Shown here piece by piece: positions 32,944 through 46,000 of a stretch of 64,000 nucleotides of DNA (within the stretch, counting starts at the first letter, position 1; each line of letters starts with the position of its first letter). The DNA lies in the NCBI GenBank assembly GCA_003024175.1, contig MDYQ01000060.1, positions 39,289 to 103,288 of the forward strand. The letters run 5' to 3'. Under the pieces are notes generated by a model. It was not told where the DNA came from and did no database searches. It saw only the letters and a program-made list of their open reading frames with translations. The position numbers were made by a program, and so were the translations under genes. The stretch is from Planoprotostelium fungivorum (taxonomy: Eukaryota > Evosea > Variosea > Cavosteliida > Cavosteliaceae).

Positions 32944-35941
32944 TTACTCTTTATGTCGCATGATCTTGAGGAAAACTTCCTCCATTGACGCCTGCGATAT
33001 CCCCCACTCTTCGATGCCACTCTTCTCTCTGTCTCTCTTCATCTCCACGAAGATGCTCGACAAGTCCACGTCCTGCGTCGGGAGATAAAAGTGAGCCACG
33101 TTGCCAGACACGGGATCACGCACTGCCCTGGGATACTTCTCCATGACGTAGAGCTCTGCCTCCGCCAACTGCGAAGGACGAGCGGATATGGACAGCCGGT
33201 AACCTCTTCCATACTGCCTCTTCAACTCGAGAGGTGATCCCATGCAGACCAGAAGACCTGGTGACGTCAGATGACGTCATCACACTCTCTCCACCGTCGG
33301 CTACGATGGCAATCTTTGAGGCTAACACGTCGGCTTCTTCCATGTTATGAGTGGTCAGCACGATGGCTCGATCTCTCTTCAGCCTCTGAATAAGTTCCCA
33401 TATGCTTCTCCTCGTATCAGGATCTAACCCAGTGGTAGGTTCGTCTCTGTCATCAGGTCAACGAGGAGAATTTCATCTTTTCGACTCACAAGATGAGGCA
33501 TTTGGGGCTGCCGATCAGAGAAATAGCGATAGCCATTCGTCTCTTCATTCCCCCCGACAGAGCAGAACTTCTCTTCTTCTTCTCAGAGATCAACCCTACG
33601 AGAGAGAGGATTCGGTCCTGCGAATACCGCGTGAGATAGATGATGAGATTTCGATTCCATCTCACGCATTCCTCGTCTTCGTAGTACTTGCTGATTCCTT
33701 TGATACGGATGTAGAAGATGAGATGTTCTTCCACGGTCATCTCCTGCCATACGATCTCGCTCTGCGGGCAGAAACTGATGATGACGTCACTCACTAAACC
33801 TTAAAACCCGTGTGAGAGGTTGTACGCACCCCATGACCTTCCTGGCGGCGTGGATGTGAGTGAAGATGTCGTAACCAGCGATCGTGGCTGATCCTCCGGA
33901 AGGTGGTAGGATACCACATAAGATGTGAGCCAGTGTGCTCTTACCGGCTCCATTGGGACCCAAAAGTCCCAGGCATTCTCCATCGCTCAACGTCAACGAG
34001 ACACCCCTCAGCGCGATCTTTCCAGGGTATTTCTTCTGTTTTATCCGTTTAGAGTTCAATTTCGTCGTGATAAGATGGATCACTGACCTCGATGTTGTCT
34101 ACGACTAGGATGTCTCCATCTTCATGTGATGACGCACGACTCTTTAGAGGTGTCGTCTCTGTGATGCCACCCAGGAGAGAAGTACGATTTCCCATTCTCT
34201 TGTGACGAGTGAACAGATCGACCATGTGATAGATGGGAAATAAGAAGGGCTCCCGTGTGCCGTGATCTTGTGGTAAGATGTTGTGCAGATAGAGGGTGGC
34301 GAGGAAATTGATGATGGACATGCCGATCAGCCAGGCGTAGACCTGTCGATCGTCCGTCCATGTTACGCGATCAACAGATTTTCTTCACCTGAACTAACTC
34401 TCCATGCCAAATGTCTGAGAAGGAGAGGGCAGTTCGATTCGGATCTATGATGCTGGAAGAGATGACGAATACACCTCGAATCATTGAAAAAGGTGTGAGC
34501 CACATCAAGTAAGCTGGGGCTTCCATTGGAGTCACTTTGAGTGATTTCAGCTTCTTCAAATCATATCACATCAAATCACATCGATTTGATGTGATATGAT
34601 TTGATGTGATGTGATGTTATCGGATCGTGATCAAATCGTGAAGACTCACCCATCAGGTTGAGAAACACGAACCCCGCGGAGGATAGAGAGGACAAGGACA
34701 TGACGATTCCGGCCGTCCTGGGTTGAGAGAAGAACGCGGCACACATCATCCCGAACGTCGGCTGTGCGATGGAGCTCAAGAGGAGCAGAATGATGTAAGA
34801 GGCCACGTTGGGAAGGAAGAAGAAGGGAAGTTTGCATGACACACCGATGATGACGATGATGGTGGCAGTGATGACGTTCAAGATGAAAGAGAAGGCCAAG
34901 GTGGAAGTCCAATAGGCCGTCATACTCAGACCCATCTACACAATTGGAATCAGTTGGCATGAGATCATCGACTCACGATCTTCATCATCTCGATCGATCT
35001 CGTCTTCTTATCTACGACGATGACGTAGGTGAGAGAGGGTATGGACAACCACAGTAGAAAAGGTAAGACGAACAAGAAGATCGTGGTGATGACGGAAGCA
35101 CTGTCGGAATACTTTGAATCACCGGTGGACTTGTAGAACCCGTGATAACCTTTGATAGAGAAGGGTGGATTCGCGGGGCTGAAATAACGTAGAGTGTTCT
35201 GAGTCTGTGTGGGATCCGTACAATTTGCGTGGAGTACGTTAGTCGTACCTGCACGTGTGAGATCATGCGATCTGTCGTGCGACGCACCGAGGGTGGTGAA
35301 TAGACTAGACAGGAGCTGCAATTTCGTCTGTGTATTGCGGAATGTCCACGGGCTTTCAGCTGTGGGACGATGAGATCATGTGGGTTTTCTTCATCTCACC
35401 TGATTCGAACTGGAAGATGACAGAGAGCCTCGAATCATCGACTGAGAGATCACGGAAGATGAAGCCAAATAAGTCAGGCAATGATGTGTTAAGAAGACAC
35501 TGGTCGAAGTCTTCCGTCGTTCCATTGAAGAGACCGATTTGACTGATGGAACTTGGGAGAAATCCAGAAAATCCACGATCACGTCCACCCAGAATGACCT
35601 GTCTCGAATTGCGATCATCGATGTTTACTCCAAAGAGGCCACTTTGTGAATACGTGACTTGCCAAGTCAATTCATGAGATGGGGTTACAGTCCAACTTTC
35701 GTTCCTATGATTCCATAAAATGTATGCTGATATCATGGACATAATGAAGATGGGTGCGAACAATTGAACTCCTAGCGTATATTGTCTAATCTTAAGAATG
35801 TGAGAAATCTCTCGATGTCTTCCTCACCGATAAGATGAGGTTCTTCCGAGATAATGCCCTCAGATGAGACATGAAAGGCGTCCTGACGTCCATGAGAGGA
35901 GCTTCATATTCTAAACGAGGCTCCTCCGTGTTGTCCTCCAT
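32944..35941 (-). CDS. Half-size ABCA-type ABC transporter
   Basis: From the ATG at 35941, a short cytosolic start leads to a first membrane helix ('[18 protein letters not shown]') and a large luminal/extracellular loop. Five further helices follow (such as '[19 protein letters not shown]' and '[18 protein letters not shown]'). The ATP-binding domain comes next: Walker A '[12 protein letters not shown]', Q-loop region '[18 protein letters not shown]', signature '[13 protein letters not shown]', Walker B '[13 protein letters not shown]' and H-loop '[11 protein letters not shown]'. One TMD and one NBD of about 800 residues make this a half transporter of the ABCA/ABCH type, as found in Dictyostelium and plants. 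A likely lipid substrate is an inference from the family. One intron carries a 21-bp inverted repeat (34557-34603). Confidence 0.9.
34557..34603. repeat. 21-bp perfect inverted repeat with 5-nt loop
   Basis: CAAATCATATCACATCAAATC (34557-34577) is exactly complementary to 34583-34603, with ACATC between. It lies at an intron boundary region of the ABC transporter and would form a very stable hairpin in either transcript. Further GATGTGATGTGATG repeats follow to 34618. Confidence 0.9.
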
Positions 35942-36173
35942 CCGATTTGCGATGTTTGTCTTGTCTGTCACACGTCTCAATTTCTCATCCTCACACTAAT
36001 CATCTTCTCAAGCTCTTCTTTGCTTCCATTGCTCGTGCGTATCGACCTGCATCATCTCTAACGTATCCTGTCGTCCTTTTTGTAGCCTGGTGCCAATTCT
36101 TGTGTTGTGGGTAGAATTACAACGGGTTCAAGAGCTGTCATCTTTCATTCCTTCTCTTCCGAACGACCCGAAC
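35942..36173. promoter_or_regulatory. Divergent region between ABC transporter and PLC-X genes
   Basis: About 230 bp between the divergent ATGs, pyrimidine-rich on the plus strand. It is a probable two-way promoter; no specific element was recognised. Confidence 0.4.
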
Positions 36174-38377
36174 ATGAACCTCTTAAAGAAGGTAGTTGCG
36201 ATCGATTTCGACAATCAAACCGACAACCTCGTACGTGTTTTGGGCGGTTATGGTTCCTCCTTCCATGTGTCTGAAGAGGATCTCAACAAGGTGAGCATCA
36301 GTTGAATCTCCTCTCGTTGTTAGTATTGACGCAAAGATGTGAAGATGGGTGAGTTTCCAAAAGGTTTGTACAACAGATGGGCGACCATATCACTCCCCAC
36401 AGCTACTTCTGAAGGAAACTGGGGTGAGTACGAAATCCATTCTTCTGATTTCATCTGATTCCACACAGGATGGATATATCTGTCCGCTCGCATCGATAAT
36501 GATACCAACGCGTACTTCTCGATCTGCATCTCTTATTCACGCCCTGGACTCTTTTCGGGGGAGCAGAAGCCAGTCGCCGCTGGTTTGTCTATGAGACACC
36601 CTTGGCAGCCGTGGCCTCAAGGAGGTATAGACATCGGATATGGAGTCAACGGCCTCCTCAGCGACAGTGTCGAAGTTCAATCCGGAAAAGTGAGACCGCC
36701 TCCTACATGAGAATGGATGATTCACTCTCCACCAGATCATCATTCGACTGTTACCGAAGCACATTCGAAGAGCTTCCATCGATTACAGGTGAAAATCGTC
36801 TAGGAGACACCGAAAGAGTCCGCATGCTCATGTCACGATAGGAGATGGCTGTCCGATCTTACCTTGACTCAAGAGGGTTCCTGGCTTCTGGACGCTCCCA
36901 TCACTCACCTTCGCTTCCCTGGAACTCACAACTCGGCCACTTACGGGGAGGGTGACGCATCTTGACATCATCGAATGCTCCCCGACGCAAAATAGGTTGG
37001 GCACTCATTCGAGAGAATTGGTGCTGTCAGAACCAGAATATCTACCAGCAGATCTGCTCGGGCATCCGTTACTTTGATCTGGTGAGATGGAGGCACGTTG
37101 TCGATGTGATGACTCATGATGTTTAGAGGTTCTCCACACGTTCGGACCTTGTCACTTTCTCTCCTTGTCACGGAATCAAAAAAGACACCGGAGACATACT
37201 CGCCGTCAGCTCTACCGAAGGTGTGAAATTTCCGTGACATTTCATCGAAATTTCTGAGACATTTCCAGAGGGTAAGGACACCATCGTGGGACAATTCCTC
37301 CGCTACTTCCGTGAAGAGAGAAAGGTGGGAGAGAAGAGGCGGAAATTTGGCTGAGATGTCGCAGGACAAACCCTCGAACGAGGTGTTCATTTTGGGTGTG
37401 AATTTGGACACACAGAGCAACAAGAGAGAGAAGCAGTTGGTCGAATTCTGGACTCAGTGGTTCAAACATTTGGGACAATATCTCATCCCTCACGATGCTC
37501 AGACCATGCCCAACCTTCGTCAAGTGAGTAGAAGGAGACAGAATAGAAATAGAATACGATACGTAGAGCACAGGAGATGGAATAAAATAGAATAAAAGAT
37601 ATACGTATGAATCAGACGGAAAGGAGAGCTGATGGAGAACAGTTGAGAGAGAGTGGAAGGAGGATTATGCTCTGGTCCAGCCACAACAACTTGGGTTACA
37701 AGTTATCCGAAAATCCTGAGATCTACGAGTTGTTCCAAAAGTGAGCCGAAACCGAACCTCTCGCCTTCATTTATTGTGTTTTATTTCCACCGACGCGTCA
37801 CCACAGGTACGTGTGGTCCACAGACGAGAGAACTTTCTCCCGAGGTGGCTGCTGGATCGAAAAAGAATGGCAGAGTGGAGACTACAATCGCGTGAGAATC
37901 ATCTACTTCTACACGGTCGATGTTTCTCACTCGTCCTTCAGTTGGAGAAAGCCATCGTCGCCGAGCATTTCAACGAGCACAGTCTGGCGAGAAATCACTT
38001 CTGGCAGGCTCAATTGCAGCTGACACCCAATTTCGGCAGCAAAGACTTCCTCACGACTGACGCTACGAAGAGGTTCTTCAGTCCACAAGTCTTGGCAAAA
38101 GACGTGAGATCTTCTCCCTCTCATTTCAATTGTCATGAAGAGAAAGAATGATGATAATTTATAGGGTAACCCACAAGTGGCTTTGCTGTTGCAGAAGGAA
38201 GAGTGGAAGGATCACATGTCGATCGTCAGTGTTGACTTTCCCACTACGGATGTGATCTATGAGGTGGTCGATGCCAATCGTCACCAAGTGAGAGTGAGAG
38301 AGGCCATCCAGAAGGGAGAGCCGGTGCCTGCTGATCCTCCCCTCGAAGTTGCATTCCAGCAAGCCGCACAGATTTAA
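36174..38377 (+). CDS. PI-PLC X-domain protein
   Basis: The N-terminal beta-rich segment ('MNLLKKVVAIDFDNQTDNLV', 'VLGGYGSSFHVSEEDL') is followed by the X domain: 'LDAPITHLRFPGTHNSATYG' with the first catalytic His, 'QNIYQQICSGIRYFDLR', 'FSPCHGIKKDTGDIL' with the second His, and 'FILGVNLDTQSNKREKQLVE'. This is the order in PLCXD-like and bacterial PI-PLC enzymes, which cleave inositol phospholipids without a Y or C2 domain. The C terminus ends 'VAFQQAAQI' at 38377. About ten introns, one (37219-37266) built from GAAATTTC palindromes. A start upstream of 36174 in the same open frame is possible. Substrate is not determined. Confidence 0.85.
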
Positions 38378-38472
38378 AGTGGAATGATTGTGTGCCTTCT
38401 CTGCGTTTTATTCTTTTCTCGTCGATTCGAAATAAGTATTATCCGGCGCGTTCAAATGCGAACGTTTTTTCC

Positions 38473-38496
38473 AAGCCTATTGTGCACAATAGGCTT
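38473..38496. repeat. 24-bp perfect palindrome
   Basis: AAGCCTATTGTG followed by its exact complement CACAATAGGCTT, in the 210-bp gap between two convergent stops. A second small hairpin, CGTTC-AAATG-CGAACG followed by six T, lies just before it. It could be a 3'-end/termination structure or a protein-binding site. Confidence 0.9.
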
Positions 38497-38589
38497 CTGG
38501 TATGATAACTTGATGCCACAATAACTAAATCTCTTCCGTGATCGATTTGAAAGACGTTTTGTACACGATTTATTTCGACTCTGAATGGA

Positions 38590-41500
38590 TCACGGGAGGA
38601 AGTCGTGCAGTTGTCTGCTCTCTTTCAATGGTAATATCGGTCGCAGAATAAACGGCAGTGAAGAGTTCTCATCGGTGTGACCCTTCCTCCTTCCAAACGT
38701 GTGGGGGACATCGTAGACCGCCGCCGCGACACTGTCTCGATCGTCAGCCGTGATCGTGATCGCGATGAGCGCGATGATCACCTCGGATCTTTCAACAGGG
38801 TGATGCACTCTCCCGCCCTCTGAGCTACGGCTGGATCTAAGAATTGCTCTCGTGACATGACTTTGGCCAAGCATAACATGACTTTGGATGCGATGGCTTG
38901 CCATCTCGACGCTAACTTCGTGAGGGCGGATATCAAGACCAATAAGAAACGTGTATCCGTGGATGTGTCTGTGCCTCGTACGATCTGTGAAATCGAATCA
39001 ATACAGATCTGATGTCGAAATAGTTGTGTATCATTCAGTTGGATGTCAATTTTCTCATAAGGTTATCATAATGGATACTATGAAATACCTCTTCTGATGG
39101 TAGTTCATCGTGAACAGATGTGATGCCTAATTTGATGAGAGATAATCTCTCAAATACCATCAGCTCTAACACCTACTCGAATTGAGTGATGTCCTACACA
39201 ATTCCTCTTATCCAGAAATATCACCTCGTGCAGTTCATCCATCAATTTGACGGTGAGATTCAAACTATCACTGGAAGTGTACTCTCCGAGGATGTAGATG
39301 AGGTTGATGACCAGCTCCTGTGTCTCTGGATTTGTGGCCTCTCGGATGGCATCGAAGATTAGAACCTGCGTGGATTCAGACGATGAGATGTCTCGATAAC
39401 CATTCGATCTCACTCTGTGAATGGGAATCATGATGGGATGTGTTCCAAAGAGTGACAAGATCTTATTCTCTATCACCTGTTACATTCGATCAGATGCGTG
39501 ATCGATAACGATGGTCGAGCTCACTCTTCTGATCGAAGCCTGATAAGATGCCACCGGATAGATCTGAGATAACCTCCTGAACATGATCGGAAGTAGTTCC
39601 GTCCACAGATCCTGCCAGCTCGCCTCACGGCTGTCGGTGTTCTCTATCATGACCTCGAAGAATTTATCCAGCAGAGAGGGACACAAGAAACAGACGTCGC
39701 TGACTCTCTGACTGGGTGGTACGTCCTGCACGTGGATCCATCAGGATGATCGTAAGAGCCGAATCATCTCTTATCATCGAGGAGGCTCACCGTTACGAAT
39801 TGATCGACGAGGGAGGAAATGGAATCCCAGAGATTGACGGTGACTCCGTTTTCGTTTCTCAAGAAATGATTGTACAACACTCGATAGGTCACCTTTGTCC
39901 ATTCAGCCCTCATGATCGTGATCATGATCCATCATCATGAGATCACATCATCAACTCACGAGGTTATCTCTCATGGAAGAAGATCGTTTGATCAATTCTC
40001 TGTAATTACCAAAGGAAGAATTAGAACCTTGAGCTGATTCCGAATCGGCACTTCCCTCTGTCGTGCGTCATGACGATGAGACGACCTCATCTGCATCATG
40101 ACCGCTCACCTTTCTCGTTCTGTGATCTCTCCAAGAGAGCAGCTACCAAGGGTAGATCGATGATGTGATGGAAGATCTCCAAACAACTTCGAGCGGATAA
40201 GAAGCAGGGTAATAGGTATTTGATGTCCCTGCTCGTCTCAATGTTTCGGTCCAACAGACTTCTCACCGGTAGGAGGAACGGGGGGACCAAGCGAAAACCT
40301 TAAACAGGGGGAGAAAATGTACGGAGAATAAATTCGATTGAAATAAGATTCTCTCTCGGTTTTTTGTGTACAGTTTGAGCAATTCGAATGCCAAGTAAGG
40401 ATCATCCACTGAGAGAGTCAGGAAAACTCGATGTGATTCCACGGAAATGTCTCACGAAATTTCGGTAGATGTTCGTGGAAAAAGATCCTCATAGCTGGGC
40501 CGACGTCGTGCATCATCACGTGACCGTGACAGATGAAAAATTCGATGACACTCAGCATGACGTGAGCGTTGTAGACGGTCAGTGGCTTCTCCCCGGCAGG
40601 TTTGGCCGCTCTACAATGGTTGAGAAAAAGATGAGAACGGATGATGGTACCTCGCCAATATCTTTTTCAAGGTGGGAGCCACACGTGGAAGCTGTGAGAG
40701 ACATCATCAGCTTCATCTCAACGTGATGAGGTGATGGGGAGTGACGTAGTGACAACGATCTCTTCGATCACATGATATGTGGTGTCTATTGGTGATGATG
40801 TTGTGATGTGACACGATGGAGCTGATCATGACATGTGTCATGTTGACTTCTCACCACGGAAGTGTTCTCTCTGCAGATGTGATCCAATATCCTCACAACT
40901 TCCACGGTGCACACTTCAGCCAGTCCCCTGCCCTCCTTCTTCTTCTCCGGTGAAGTCACCGATGTGATGGATTTGAAGGATGAACTGCTCTGCTGCTGAG
41001 ACAGGGAGGCCTGCTCCATGATGCGTAAACAGATGTCCACCGTAGATTCCTCGAAACGAGTGGAGATCCTGGGAATATGGGCCATCTACAACGATGACGT
41101 ATTGATCACCTGGATGTGCCTTGGTTTCCTTCATCATCAGATGATCCCACACCGAGACTGTTACGGATGGAAAGTTTTTCCCGCCTGAATATACCGTGAG
41201 ATTTACGCGGAATTTCACGTATATTTCAATTTGACAGATAGATCACCCCAGTTCGGGTCCCTCTGCGGTGTAGATGGCATGGATCCATCGTTGTAGACAG
41301 GAGAAAGCCATCACGTGACTCATCTGTTCATCCGTAGTGACCTCACCTGCTTGTACGTCACATCACGATGAGCGAACGGCTTCACCTTTCTCTTCTAAAC
41401 GAGACAGAACCGTGAAATAATCGTGAGAAGCTGCATCACCCATTCCCTCCATCAGATCTTCATCCATCATTCATCATCATGGTCTTTGCGATCGTGCGCA

Positions 41501-42230
41501 CGATGATGACAACTCACTCTTCTTTTGCATTCCTGATGATTGTCTACGGTAGACAGGGGTACCCGTGAGAACGTCTGAGAGAGAATTCTCCAGCGTAGAG
41601 ACTTTTCCTTCACTCCACACGTCCCGATGCGTTTCGGCTGTATGGACATCAGCCGACAAATCACTCGTGCTGATGCTCACCCGTTTGACACAAGAGAGGT
41701 AAGACTTTGTCGTTGTGATCTTGACCTCTGGAGCGGTACCATGATAAGAGAGACGAAAGGAGGTCTCTCGATAGATCACGATCTAGACAGCGTGAAATGA
41801 GATGAACGTAAAGAGAGAGACTTCTTGGGTCTGGAACGGAACGAGGTGGTAAGCTGTGAGATGATTGAGATGAGATTGCATTCTGTGTCTTCACCGAGAT
41901 GACAACTCTCTCTGATTCTTTGTTCTCAAGATGCTGAGAATGGAAACACAGAGGAGTCTCCCCTTCACGGAAAATGAAGTGTCTCCTAACAGCTGCCACC
42001 TGATTCAGCGTGAGAAGGACATCATTGGATCACGTCTCACAGTAGATCATAGATCTCAGGTGGAACATTTGATGGACTGGCATCACTGGTAGCGACTACA
42101 TACAGTTGTCGCAATGCATCGAGAAGATCTCTCCCGCGATTCTTCACGGCAATCTGAAACGATTGAGTGACGGTCAGGTGAAGAGGTCTCTCACGATCAG
42201 TGCTTTCTTAGCGGTGGAAGATAGGTCCAT
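38590..42230 (-). CDS. AP5Z1: AP-5 complex subunit zeta (AP5Z1)
   Basis: Exons from the ATG at 42230 ('MDLSSTAKKALI', 'RDLLDALRQLYVVAT') run through a helical solenoid. Diagnostic blocks near the C terminus match human AP5Z1 in order: 'CLEIFHHIIDLPLVAALLE' (family 'LHALLDLPCLTAAL'), 'LVINLIYILGEYTSSDSLN' ('WAIGEYLSVTYDR'), 'LASRWQAIASKVMLCLAK', 'CITLLKDPS', and the end 'TDENSSLPFILRPILPLKE' ('RDANTALPLALRTVSRLVE'). AP-5 zeta is a scaffold of the AP-5 adaptor that binds SPG11/SPG15 on late endosomes. About 850 residues with many short introns. AP-5 is patchily kept among eukaryotes, so its retention is informative. Confidence 0.82.
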
Positions 42231-42432
42231 TTGAGTTCATCGGCAGTGATTGATTGTCTGGACACGATTGTTTGTGACAGCGTCACCCTTTACAACGATT
42301 CGCATGGTTTTGGCAAGGATGCGCTGATGCAATTACACAAAGAGGACTGAGGATTCTAAACATTCATACAACATCTCCTTATTTATTTTACGTGCGGTGT
42401 GAGATGATGGAGATGTACAAAGACGTAACATC

Positions 42433-42912
42433 TCAATTATCTTCATCTTCTTCCTCATAAAAGTTCTCCTCTCCCTCATCGTCTTCATCGTCTAATTCGT
42501 CTTCCAGATCATCCAGCTCATCTTCCAGATCGGCGAGCTCATCTTCTGACATCTTCCCTTCGTCCATATCCTCTCCATCTACAACTTCGGCCACGGCGAT
42601 CAGGTGAGCCCCATCGGCAGATGTGTCTAGCATGTTCGTGACGGTCTCTATGGGGTCCGCAAGTGAATCTTCGTCGTCATCGTCTTCATCTTCTGAAGAG
42701 TCCTCCTCAGGTATATATTGTGCTTTGTAACAGTGTGCTGCGTATGAATCTTCGTTGTCTGAATCCCAGAATCCCTCTTGCCACGGCAGTCTCGATTTTC
42801 CTGATGGATTTGGTATCGGTTTCTGTTTCAGCTCAACCAAATCTGAAAATCCTCTGTGGAGTTCTCTGTGCAGTGGTGCTGGGAAATTGATCTGGAAAGA
42901 GCGTATGGACAT
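42433..42912 (-). CDS. Acidic hypothetical protein, about 160 aa
   Basis: The ATG at 42912 opens 'MSIRSFQINFPAPLHREL', then 'FSDLVELKQKPIPNPSGKS', 'RLPWQEGFWDSDNEDSY', and three acidic tracts ('SSEDEDDDDEDSLADP', then repeated 'ELADLEDELDD') to the stop at 42433. An upstream in-frame ATG at 43029 would add 39 residues. It is predicted mostly disordered. Its role is unknown; acidic tails of this type occur in histone- or ribosome-binding chaperones, but that is no more than an analogy. Confidence 0.6.
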   Translation of the reverse strand: MSIRSFQINFPAPLHRELHRGFSDLVELKQKPIPNPSGKSRLPWQEGFWDSDNEDSYAAHCYKAQYIPEEDSSEDEDDDDEDSLADPIETVTNMLDTSADGAHLIAVAEVVDGEDMDEGKMSEDELADLEDELDDLEDELDDEDDEGEENFYEEEDEDN

Positions 42913-43060
42913 GATGTGCGTGATGTGATCTGCAAAGCGTGAAATGCGATCGTTGTAGAAATGGATTTTATCTTTTAAAATATGTGAATAAATGGAATAT
43001 CGCACAAGCAACAGATCATCATTCTTCATTATGAGTCTTCATACACGTTCTATCTACAAT

Positions 43061-46000
43061 CTATTTGCTTAACCATTCCATCTGATCGTACAATTCACCA
43101 TAGAACTCTATGCCTGACAGAGACAGAAAGTTGTGATTCGAAGAGTTATGTCCAGTCTGTAAGATTCGAAAATAACGAAAAGGTTTCGTGGCTGAGCTGA
43201 TGGGCCAAGAGTAGGTCGCGTAATTCGAGTCTAACACCTTCTCGTCTCTGTGTCTCAACAGAACGTGCCAGCGGATCATGTCATCAGAGGCCTGCAGGAC
43301 CCAATTCCTCAGGCAGTCTTGGCGAGAGCTACCTCCGTGTCTGATGGATGTCAGCTCGGGTCATGATGATCATGATGAGTTGTAGACGTGACGAACCTGA
43401 GAGTGTAATAGGTGGGGAGGAGAGAGCGAGAAGCACCGAGATCGACGCAGTACCACGAAGAGGGAACATCATCCGTCCAGATGTCTTTCGGCTTGATGTA
43501 GTCTGCGATGTCGAAGGGGTTACCTGTGTCAATCGATCAGACATCGTGTGATGTGATGAGGTGATCAAGTGATGTGTTTCGATGAGGTAGAGAATGGATG
43601 TGATGGCTGACCCTTGTTGAGACTGGATGCGTGAATGACGATACCATTGTCCAGCACGCATGGATTCCTCCACTTGCCCGTCCCTCCTTTCGTGCCGATC
43701 CAATACAAGACACCCCCTTCTAGATCCGTCTTGTACTCGAATTGGAAGCCGTATGGCGCTCTCTTTTGTAATCTGATCCATCATGTCATCTCATGATCAT
43801 CATCGGATGAGTCCCCTCACCTCTTCTGCTGAGTCTTCGCCTTCTCTGGACACTCGTGAGAGGCGATCCTGATCATTAGAGCTTCTAATAATATAGCTTT
43901 CGGTAAGAGAGCCTCTTGACTGGCTCGTTGTAGTTCCTCGTAATCCATGGACGGCAGTCTGACGCATTCGAATAGACTCTTACGTACCGAGTAAGGAACG
44001 AGAAATCCACGAGAATTCTTCATCGATGGCTCCTGATATGAGGTCACGTGATCGTTGTAGAGTGACTATAAAATCTCCCACCTCTTCCGTGGTACTACCA
44101 TCGTATTGTGATGATAACAACTCCTTCGAATGGTTCAGATAAGTGACTACCGTCTCAAACACCTGATACAACGTCAACGTGACGTGACAATATACATCTC
44201 ACCATGCTTTCGTTATGTACCGCTAACGAAGTGTGATTCAACAGTTGCACTGCGTAAGCATAAGGTAAGAAATTGATGAAAGAAGGTCCGTGCATGGTGA
44301 AGAGAGAAGAGAAGTTTTTGGCCACCACCAAGATGCATTTTTCGATGACTTCCTCTGTGTGACGTCACGATGACGTGTGATGACGTCATCGATACGTACC
44401 GGCGTGGTAGTTGAGAGCTCGCTGGAAGTTCTCGAGGACGTTATCTCGAACGATGTTCTTGAGGAGGAAGCCGGAGACTTGTCCCTTTAATTCTTCGATC
44501 CCGAGGAAAGCTGCCATCTTCAGAACGGCTATGGCATTGCTCTGTTGATGTTCGTCAGATGAGATCATCACGATGATCGAGTCGTAATGATGATCGCGAT
44601 GATCAGATGATGATGTGATGTGATCGATGAAGAATGATCGTCACCTCGCGAAGCGTGATTGTTCCTTTGTAAATGTAATCTAAAACCAGTGGAAACACAT
44701 TCTCCGGATCAGGAAAGCTCAACTTGATCACCTTCTTACTCCTCTCCGTCTCCTCCTTCTCTTCTGGCTTCTCCATTTCAGCCGAGAATTCAAAATCATT
44801 TCGAAATAAAATAAGAAAATAAAATACGAGATGAAATGATCACCGTGTGAATGGGAGACATAGAAGAGGGAGACTCTGCATCAGAAACGAGTCCCTTCTC
44901 TTTCATCAGATCATCCAATGCGATCACATCCAGAGACTACGGGACGTCAGCCGTGGGACCCATACGTACGGTACTCACCGTGGGAGAATTCTCTCCCACG
45001 GAAGAAGTGAGCGACGGAGTTGGAGTGATGGTGGAGGGGCTCATGAGGCCCAGACTCCTCCTCTTGACTAGATTTTCTAATTTAGTGTGATCCGTCTGTA
45101 GAACCGGAGTCTTTCGAAGGGTGAGAGCAAAATACTCCGAAGAGTGGGCGAGGATGATCTGAAGATCGGGGTCGGAATTCAGCATCGGGAAGTCGGGGTT
45201 GAAAAAGGCGGGAACGGCCTCTCACCTGGTGTACGTGGTAGCAGGCGCGTTGGTGATGCAGGATGAGGTCGGAAAACATTCCGTCGGATAAGAAATCTCC
45301 AAAGCCATTTCGAAACAGAGGTTGTACCATGTTGGCCCTCTGTGTCGATCGCTGACATTCTCATCAGCTTCATCTTTCACATGCGACTCATCACCGAGTT
45401 GGGAGGTGATGATGCACCACTGCGGTTGGGTCCGTAAGAGTTGAAAGAGTTCTGAGGCTTTCCTGGGGCGTTCGAGCTCTCGAGTATGCCGGGAAGGGTG
45501 TATCGCCGATCGGATGGTGGTGCGGCTGATGGAAGATCATCATCATCATCGTGTCGATCCGTGATGATGGACTCACCGGGTGGGTTGGGAGGATTTGTGA
45601 CTCCGATATTTGGAAAGAGTTGTGATCTGTCGGTGTCGATATCAGATATGGTCACATGAAGAGTCCTACCTCCTGGATCCCACAGACAATCTGGGTGCAG
45701 GTGAATTTGGAGGAGAGATGTGTGGAACCATCGGCGAAGAGATGGGCGTCTGTACTCGACTCGATGGCTTCTGTGGCTGGATCCACACTTTGAAGGTCAG
45801 TGAAGGACACGTGATGCAGATGCATACCCGGTTGAGACAATGATTTCCCCGAACCTCCCGAGCTGGGTGATGTCTGTGTGATTTGTGTGCTCTGACTCTG
45901 ATTCGAGTGATTGACGATCGATATACTCTGACTATTGCTGGGAGGAGATGACGAGTCTGAGTTATCACTCTGAACTCCGATGCTCAGTGTCGATCCTTGA

